Under the pieces are notes generated by a model. It searched no databases. It saw only the letters and a list, made by a program, of their open reading frames with translations, and was not told the origin of the DNA. Positions 56,729 to 64,000 of a DNA stretch of 64,000 nucleotides are shown piece after piece. Both the position numbers and the translations under genes were made by a program. Source of the stretch: Burhinus oedicnemus (lineage: Eukaryota > Chordata > Aves > Charadriiformes > Burhinidae); assembly GCA_008921705.1 (NCBI GenBank), contig VFFE01006670.1:147232-211231 (forward strand), written 5' to 3'. The number at the start of each line of letters is the position of its first letter. The stretch's first letter is position 1.

Positions 56729-57055
56729 TTTGGTATTTAAAGGGGACCTACAGATGGGGAAAGATGGGGTCAAACATTTTAGCAGGGCCTGTTGTAATCG
56801 AGCAAGGGGTTATGGCTTTAAACTGAAAGAAGGAAGATTTAGACTAGGTATAAGGAAGAAATTTTTTACAATGGGGGTGGTGAAACACTGCACAGGTTGC
56901 CCAGAGAGGTGGTAGATGCCCATCCCTGGAAACGTCCAAGGTCAGGTTGGATGGAGCTTTGAGCAACCTGATCTTGTTGAAGATGTCCCTGCTCATTGCA
57001 GGGGGCTGGACTAGATGGCTTTTAAAGGTCCCGTCCAACCCAAACTATTCCGTTC
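56729..57055 (+). mobile_element. CR1 LINE, 5'-truncated, plus strand
   Basis: Blocks in order: GGTATTTAAAGGGGACCTAC, TTTTAGCAGGGCCTGTTG, TTTAAACTGAAAGAAGGAAG, CACAGGTTGCCCAGAGAGG, CCATCCCTGGAAACGTCCAA, GTCAGGTTGGATGGAGC, GCAACCTGATCTTGTTGAAG and CCCGTCCAACCCAAACTATT. The 'cctgatctagttgaagatgtccctgctca' style marks a different subfamily from the 15.2 kb copy. A CR1 polymerase C-terminal fragment (56730-56915, with KLKEGRFRLGIRKKFFTM) is inside but ends in a stop after a frame change. The usual ATTCTATGA tail is replaced by ATTCC units. Confidence 0.93.
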
Positions 57056-57080
57056 TGTTCCATTCCATTCCATTCTATCC
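57047..57080 (+). repeat. Pentamer tail (ATTCC-like) at a CR1 3' end
   Basis: TATTCCGTTCTGTTCCATTCCATTCC-type sequence directly follows the CR1 end and is a degenerate five-base repeat. CR1 normally ends in eight-base ATTCTATG-type units, so the tail has either expanded by slippage or derives from a variant. Confidence 0.8.
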
Positions 57081-57639
57081 TCTCAGAGTCTCCATCCCAA
57101 GCACATCCTATGCTTTTATAGGAAAAATCTTCCATAATAGGAAGAACCATTACCCTCCTATGCCTGATAAAAGACAGAGAGAGAAGAGAGTCAGGTCGCT
57201 GTGCTGGCCACTGTCACTTGTCCACACACACAGAAGCTCTGGTGGTACCGCCTCTGGGCTTTCTGACCGTCCTATCCTGCTCTTACTTAAAGCCACCAAG
57301 GACTTTGCCTTCCAGCGCAGTGGAAGTGGAGTACTTCCATAATGATGCTCCAATAGGTACCGTCTTGTTCTCAGATTCCTGTGTTCATCCTGTACCAAGA
57401 GCAAGGCCACTTGGAGAAAGCTTGGATTCACCACAAGCCTTTTCAAGCCAACCTGAGGGAGATTTTAAACTTCTCAGGGCAAAAAATTTTACAGGATTTT
57501 TACTTTGAAGGTGTTAATATCGGGCCTAGGCTGCTCTCCCCTCTGTGGGCGAGATCACCATTATAACCTTTGTATAAACTATGTATTCATATCAGGAGGA
57601 GATGAGTGAAAGAGGCTACTTGTAGGTAAGGTTCCCTCT
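57081..57639. other. Non-coding, no feature recognised
   Basis: Unique sequence. Overlapping frames of 131 codons plus (beginning inside the CR1) and 98 codons minus show no motif. Confidence 0.5.
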
Positions 57640-58140
57640 GACACTGCTGCCACTGCAGACCGCGGGACTGAATCCAGCTTAGCACTGGAAGCCGATTGAC
57701 AACCATCCCAGGTGTTCCCTGCTAATCAAGTTAACCTCCTTTAATTAAAGCAGAAGACGACAGATCATCCAGCACTCATAACTTCCTTGGGAAGGATAAT
57801 TAAAAGACCCATTCTATTCACCTTTTTTGGCAATAGATGAGCCGATACATTTACAGCTTTTAAGCTGGGAAGATCATATTCTACAGTTACATGCTACCCA
57901 TGGAGTCAGGTTAGGGTTTTAATAAAGGCTGGTTGAAATGCTCTCAGTATGCCATGATTGCTATCTCAGTTTGCATCGCTGGTGAAACTGAAGGGAATGG
58001 CATTTCTTCTCAGAAACACTTTTTCGCAGCTAAATATTTTATTTCCAAAAGTAAATCATTTGACAAATCCACTGTTGCTGATACCAGTTTTTTGTTAACT
58101 AGAGAGAGACGCCTTACTTTTCCATATTTAATAGATCAAG
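57640..58140. other. Candidate conserved non-coding element
   Basis: Unique AT-leaning DNA with TGCTAATCAAGTTAACC, CTTTAATTAAAGC (palindromic TTTAATTAAA core), AGGATAATTAAAAGACC and TAAATATTTTATTTCC words. No repeats. A 71-codon frame (57933-58148) is not convincing. Confidence 0.3.
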
Positions 58141-60779
58141 GAAGATGAACCAATAGCCTTTGGGTGCAGTTTCAGAAATGCTTGATGTTCATCCTCCCCC
58201 TTTACCGGCTCCTGCAGAAGTGTGACCTACAAAGCAGATCATCCTGATACACCGTCTTCAGAGCAATTTATTAGCCTGGAAAATAACCAGCATGGGACCC
58301 TACAGGGAGCTGCCTGGAAGCCAGAATGGCTCTGTGCTAGGCTAAGGAGCTAAGGATGACCTAGGATGCCACTTAATCCATGGACTGTAATCCAATCCTT
58401 CTGGGCTGATTTGGGGACAGGACTCCTCCTCCACTGGGGTGGGGGAGAGAGATACCACTGGTGTCCCCTCCTGGGACAGTGGATCTGGACACTGGGCCCA
58501 GAGCTGCCCAGCATTTCTTTCCCTGCCAGAAAAGAGAAAATCTCCTCATTCCAGAGAGAGATAATTATCCCTGATCGACCAGGACTGATCCTCAGTCTCT
58601 AATCTGCAAACAGCTGCCAGTACATAATCATCCTCCTCATTAAAAGTGACAATGCTCCTGCTCCTAGCGTCACCCACACCCTCTCCTCCTGCGCTTGCTT
58701 GACGTTCCCTCTCATCTCCTCCTGCTTCTGACAGAGCGATCTGATTCCTTTCCAGCATCTCATCCTGAGCACCACAGACAAAAAGAAGTGGCGATGGCTC
58801 TTCCTTTTGCGTGCCCTTTCTGGCAAATTAAGGCAAAGCTGAACCCATGAACCTTGGATCAGCGCTGGCTGCCTTTTGCTGCTGCTTGAACCCACGAACC
58901 TAATTCAGACCCAATTGGTCCTGTGTAAATGAACGCTCTTCATTTTATCTCAGTGCCAACGATGTTATCAAGGCCATCATGATAAAAAGGGTTGGATGTT
59001 TCTGTGGATAATGAGAAAAGTCACTATAGGGGAATGAAGTTCTCCTGGCATTTGGGCTGGAGCATCAGCAGAGTGCTCGGAGCAGAAGCTTCTTATCAGG
59101 GCCAGGAAGACACTGGCTGTCTCGGTTGCGTTGGGATTGCTCTCAGCTCTTCTTCCTTTGAACCTGCTCCTGCCAGACATTGCTCAGAGACAGGATATGT
59201 GGTCACCTCTCCTCTGCTTTTACTCAGCAGTATCTAAAAAAGTTGCTCATCTGGGATGTCTCCCAGGCTCTTATATCAGCATGGTTCCTGTCTAGCACAG
59301 GCTTAAATAACAGCTATCACTGATGTCTCCCAATGAGTATTTGCCTGTCTAAATTGTCCTTTTTAGTTCACAAATGTTCTCATGTTATTCTGAATCAGGT
59401 GAGACACCCTTACCAATTTTCTGTTTGGAGCAGGCTGATGTCTCCTTTTGGAGCAGAAACCAGAAAAACCACTTGCTGACTGGCAAAAGGCCTCACTCTG
59501 TCCATGTCTCGTCTTTCACACCCATGCAGAAGTCCGTGCGCAGGTGTGCCTGAGTGCGTGTGGGGGGAAAGCTGTTTGCACCCCACTTGCAAAGGTGGAA
59601 ATAATGACAGAAAGCGAGAGGCAGGTCTTGTTGTGTCTCAAACTTAAGGCACCTGCAGTACTCTCGTGTGCATGCTCCCGTGGGAACTGGGTTTTGAAGC
59701 CTCTGGGGTCAGTTTTAAAGTCTCGTTGTGAAGCAGCTCCAGCCATGTGTGGGAAAGGCTGATGGAAACCAGCTAATGGAGCTGTTTTCTGCCTGCTGTC
59801 CCTCGTCCCTTCTGGGGCCAGCGTTGGGCACAGCATCTTAATAGCTGCGAGATCCAGCTAATCCTATCGCACGCGCGAAATAGCCCTAAATCATCCCTGT
59901 CTGATTCTTGACTCCAAAGAGACATTTCATGGGTGATTGTGAGTGATACAGTGTGCAGTAATGGATGTATTTAAATGGGATTTATGGGTGACACCTGTCA
60001 CATAGACCCTTCCATCAGTGACAGGCTGGAGAGATTTACACAGTGACACTGAGATGTGAGCTTGTTGTAATAGCTCCCTCAGTCACCAGCAGAGCGTTTG
60101 AGCCTCACAGCTTCTGTCGGAAGCACAAACTGGGCTGCTTTCGCCACTGTATGATATGGCACTACACAAAACTAGTGGCAAAGAGTTGAGCGTATCTTGA
60201 CACCTGTCCACAGCGGATTTCTTTAAACCCCAGAGCTCTGGTTGCCTTTTCAACAAACATTCTGGGAGGTGTTTTGATGAGTCATTGGTCACAAGAACTT
60301 CATGGGAGCAAGAAGCACTCAGTAAGGTCACCGCCACATGATTTCTCCTCTCTCCTGTTTGCTCCCCACGATTCCCGTGTCCCTCTTTCCTGGTAACTCT
60401 GGCTAAGGTGGTCACTCCAAGGGTCCTGGCCTGCCTGTGCCCCCAGCTGTGCCATCAGGTTGTCTCCTCCATTCAATTTGTGTTCCCATTCTTCATTTCT
60501 CCAGGCAGCCACTTTTCTCCCTGCATCTCCAAGCTGCAGTTCAAAATGCTCTCCCACATCTCCCTATTTACTTCATCTGCAAGCTCCACAGCAGATATTT
60601 CTCCCTTCCTGCCCCTTCCCACTAGAGGATTAGCGGGAATATCTGCAATGAGATTATTTCTAGGAGACCACTTACGCCGTCCTGATGCTAACTTGCAATG
60701 TCAGCTCCGCTCAGGCACAGCCAGGCTGCGGGAAGGTTCCAGGCATGATTTCTATTGTTTAAGATTTTATTTGGGGTGA
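58141..60779. other. Non-coding, no gene recognised
   Basis: Unique sequence. A possible further regulatory stretch lies at about 58215-58300 and 58890-59040 (AT-leaning, no repeats). Frames at 59.4-59.8 kb and 60.1-60.8 kb (104-123 codons) overlap on both strands without motifs. Confidence 0.5.
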
Positions 60780-60799
60780 GGGGGGGGGGGGGGGGGGGG
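60780..60799 (+). repeat. Poly-G tract (G20)
   Basis: Twenty uninterrupted G, preceded by GGGGTGA and followed by C. This is the longest homopolymer in the window, with strong quadruplex potential and high risk of sequencing-length error. Confidence 0.9.
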
Positions 60800-60883
60800 C
60801 TGGTAGATTGATTTATTTGTTCCTCATTGCTCTTTCCCCAAAGATCTGCCTTTTGCTATTTATGTGAAGCAGTTCATATCATG

Positions 60884-60910
60884 GCACACACAGACACACA
60901 CACACGCACG
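60884..60910 (+). repeat. Interrupted (CA)n microsatellite
   Basis: CACACACAGACACACACACACGCACG: about 13 dinucleotide units with single-base interruptions. Confidence 0.9.
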
Positions 60911-61189
60911 TATCAAACGACTGAAGCCACCAATCAGTCTAAACACGCACCGTGTACACAACATTTTGCTCCCTGAGCTATCAAAGGCGGCTGGATACTA
61001 CCTTGAATTGACCTGTGGGAGTTGACTCTGCGAGAACATTTTCTCACTAGTGACATGATACATTTCTTGGTTCTTAGGCTTTCTGCTTTTAATATATATC
61101 TTTATAATTCTGCCATAAGGCAGCCATGGATTTGTAAAATTAGCCTGTCATAACAAATGCATGTCCTCATCAAAGGCTGCTGTTGTGCT
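60911..61189. other. Non-coding, no feature recognised
   Basis: Unique sequence, no frame of note. Confidence 0.5.
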
Positions 61190-61390
61190 TCCTCCCAGAC
61201 TGGAGCATTCACAGACTAAAGCTGCATTATCACAGTAATTTCAAAGTTCAATAGTGTATTTTCAAAAGCAATTGCTTTTAAATGCAGTTTGTTATGTAAC
61301 AGCAAATTTAGACTTACACTTACCTCAAAATGAAAATGAAATTCTTTAAATAATAAGTCAGCTCCTGTTCATTCTTGTCTCTGCTTTTTT
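61190..61390. other. AT-rich candidate element with 16 bp palindrome
   Basis: AT-rich unique DNA containing the perfect 16 bp palindrome AAAAGCAATTGCTTTT (61264-61279), plus GTAATTTCAAAG and TTAAATAATAAGTC words. No repeat or frame. Looks like regulatory DNA, unproven. Confidence 0.3.
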
Positions 61391-64000
61391 TTGGTTCTAA
61401 AATGATCCAGTTATACTTGGTGCCCCTGAAAGAGCAAAGTTAGAAGCACTATATAAAGCTTTTTTATCACAAAGATGGGGATTTTCAAACCCAGAGGAAA
61501 GAGGATTCCTCATTTTTAATCTCTCAAAAGTTACTCTTTCACATGACTCTTGGGCCTGAATGAGAACCTCTTCTGTAGAGAGGTCCAGGGCAGACTGGCT
61601 GAGAGTTACAGATGGGTATGTCAGAGGCTAGGATTTGAGGAGAAGGGGAAGCTCTAGGTTAGGAATGATAAGGACATGGATGGAAACCTTTCTGATCGGT
61701 AAAACCCCTATCACTAACCCAGAAAACCTCCTCCTTCTGATGCAAGACACAATCTTTTTGCTTCTGGATGAATCAAGCCCTCCTGTTAACATGGTTGAAC
61801 ATGTTCTTCTCCTTGAAATCTTGTGTCCTTGTTCTCCTGATTTTCCTCCTGGCTCCGCAATTACTTTTTCATGATGATCGGAAAACTGGCCTCCTCACCC
61901 AAGATTTCCATGGGGATGTCCTCTGACCATTTCTTGCCCACAAAGAGCAGCGAAGCCTCCCTCCGTACTCTCGCTGTGCACATCCACCTCTCTACCCCAG
62001 ATGGTCTTGCCTGAGGTTCATCTCCTTTTCTGGGGAGATGCACAGCTTGGACACATACAATTCAGCAAGCCCCTGTGAGCATCCTTGGCTGGCAAGAGAA
62101 AGGAAGACCTTTTTAAGCACAATTCACCTGACCTGTCTGAGATGTCTGCTTTAGGTAGTTGTCTTCGTAAATATCATCCAAACCACCTCGATATCACTCT
62201 GCAGATCCACCCTGAAGACTTTCCTTTCCCCTGGCCACAACCCACAGGTCTTGGGTGCATTATAACCACCATCTATCACATTAACCGATAAAGTCAGGCC
62301 GTTTGCTTGTACTCTCTCCTCTGTCTGTACTCCCTATTTTATTTTCCCTTGTTTTATTGTTATGCTGTAAGTTTCAGAGGTGCTGTCTTCTAATCAAATT
62401 CCTAGGTGCAATCAAAATAATAATAACAATGAAGTTGACGATACGCGTTTCCAATTAGTTGTGACAGTTTTTTGATTGGTGAACCTACACAGGAGGATGC
62501 TGGCTAATAAGTGTTTAGATTACTTCCCACTGGAATCACTAGGAGATATGCCTTTGTTTTTCACAGGTGCTGGCTTGTCTTGTAATATAATTTGGGGACA
62601 CAAGTGCTGAGCCCTGTTACTGCTGAATCAACGCTGACATGCCTCTCGGCTTTTGTGAGAACTGTGGTCAAAACAGTCAGGTTTGTGAGCCTAAAGCCAC
62701 TTTAACTCAAGATGCTGATCATTCCAAACTACCATCTATGTGCAAAGATGGATAATAATTTGTACGAACATGAGCTGAAAAGGTGCAGGAATTTGAGCCT
62801 GTAAGCCCAGTGCTTACCCTGCGGTTAATTAAGGTTATCTCTTTACTTGCCTTTTCCCTCGTGGGGAAATTCACAATCCAAGTGAATAGAAGATGCTCTT
62901 AAGTTAACCTTTCTTTTCTTGGCAGTTTGGGAAATTATAGGTTATTGATTGCAAATAAATTCCCTACCAACCAGTGCTCTAAATTACAATGTGTAAAGAA
63001 ACAAACTGTAACAGATACAGAGCTCTCAGGTTCCCTTACATGCTGGGGGTAGATTGTTTCATCCAGAGCCTTTGCATAAAACATGCTCATTAACCGGCAG
63101 AGATAATGGTAGAAGAAGTAGTATATGAGCTTTACCAATGAGGAAGCAAACAGTGTGAGTGATGTGGTATCTTTTGGGACGGGTGGGTGTTGAGCGTCAT
63201 GGAAATGTATAAAAACAGAGGCTGACTTTTGAGTGGTGACTCCTGTGTTTTGACTGCAGAGTTTGAATGCTCAGAGGTGTTGAGGTGCTCCTGGTTCTAC
63301 TCAGGCTGTGGGAAGTAGAGAAAGTGTAAAGAAATGGGAGGAAAAAGGGCAAAATTGGTTCCCAAGATCACCATCACCAACACTACTGGCTTCTTGCATA
63401 GTGGTGAATCTCACCCAGTAACATTGTGTTTTACAGGGTGCTTACAAATAAGAGAAAATTGCCCGAGAGGCTTCCAGGCCCAAGAGAGAACATTGCTGCT
63501 GTGGTTTGGAAATAGGAAAGGCTTTTTCTGTGCTAGGCTGAGAGCACCCGCAGACTTGTCACTGGAGTCATCGTGTTGGCTTTTCACGATGAGCAGACTC
63601 AAAGAATTGATCACTCAAAGAAAAGTTCACAGGCCTCTCAAGTTTTATATCTTTGCTAAAGGCTGATTCAATCGTGGAAGAAACAAAACATCGGCTATTG
63701 GCAGCCAGTCAGTTCTTGCTTAATTGGTTCATCATCCAGTTACGTAGGAGGAGCCATACTGTAGCATAGGGGTGAACCAAGACTAAATAGTGAGTAATAA
63801 GGAGCAAATAGTGAAAGCAAAAGGCTGAATGTCTTAGCATAAAGTTCACAGGATGAATTAATAACTGATTTTCATGGAGAAATAAGAACTATATTCTCAA
63901 AGGAGATTACTCACAATGAACAATTCGATCAGATCCAGCCTGAAGAAAGGAAAAGGGTAAGAATAAATAGTTCTTCTCCAAAAGGAAAGGCTATTAATAC
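61391..64000. other. Non-coding, no gene recognised
   Basis: Unique sequence to the window end. TATATAAAG at about 61450 and GTATAAAAACAG at 63208-63219 are TATA-like. The latter follows a GGGTGGGTGTT (KLF-type) box 20-25 bp upstream. An AAT-rich repeat (AAAATAATAATAAC) lies near 62415. A 110-codon frame at 63334-63666 has no motif. Confidence 0.45.

Noticed and set aside
1..64000. tRNA, rRNA, CRISPR, bacterial operon or viral content
   Set aside because: No tRNA box B (GGTTCGANTCC type), no spaced direct-repeat array, no dense gene packing and no viral coding domains were seen on either strand.

Overview
The window reads as bird nuclear DNA from a gene-poor region. The clearest evidence is interspersed CR1 non-LTR retrotransposon copies ending in the avian-type 3' signature (TTCCAACCCAAACCATTC followed by repeats of ATTCTATGA). 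They lie at 15203-15754, 18694-18842, 26742-26905 and 56729-57080 on the plus strand and 42971-43145 on the minus strand. Older LINE relics add to this: a CR1/L3-type ORF1 (SGNH/GDSL esterase-like) fragment near 3.84-4.20 kb, a LINE 3'-coding relic near 4.85-5.03 kb, a degraded amniote-type CR1 3' end at 55.80-56.03 kb, and a MIR-like SINE at 43.49-43.62 kb. I see no bacterial-style gene density, no tRNA or rRNA gene, no CRISPR array and no virus.

I cannot support any host protein-coding gene. Open frames are short, overlap on both strands and show no protein family I recognise. The two longest plus-strand frames (8243-8857, 204 codons; 43780-44325, 181 codons) are close to what chance gives in 64 kb read in six frames. 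The only recognisable coding sequence is transposon debris: the CR1 polymerase C-terminus at 15297-15668 and 56730-56915, and the ORF1 relic.

Layout: 0-3.8 kb plain non-coding DNA; 3.8-5.0 kb ancient LINE relics; 6.0-7.5 and 9.18-9.36 kb AT-rich blocks that look like conserved non-coding elements; 8.2-8.9 kb a GC-rich patch; 10.5-11.4 kb ETS-RUNX and RFX-type motifs; 15.2 kb the best CR1; 17.75-19.6 kb the strongest regulatory-looking stretch, holding an X-box-like site and an AT-rich homeodomain-motif array interrupted by a short CR1; 20.2 kb a possible non-coding exon; 27.9-28.4 kb a CpG-dense patch starting with a MAF-type palindrome; 37.2-41.5 kb alternating AT-rich candidate elements and a CpG-dense patch; 42.38-42.43 kb two abutting inverted repeats; 43-64 kb mostly unremarkable DNA with a few simple repeats, two CR1 copies and AT-rich candidate elements at 57.6-58.1 and 61.2-61.4 kb.

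The simplest reading is an intergenic or long-intron regulatory region. Regulatory calls rest on motifs and base composition only. Conservation across species, chromatin and RNA data were not available, so most are low confidence. I did not find a clear new biological system. The most notable unexplained structures are the abutting inverted repeats at 42.4 kb, the homeodomain-motif array at 19.2-19.6 kb and an apparent excess of TGA(C/G)TCAGC sites.
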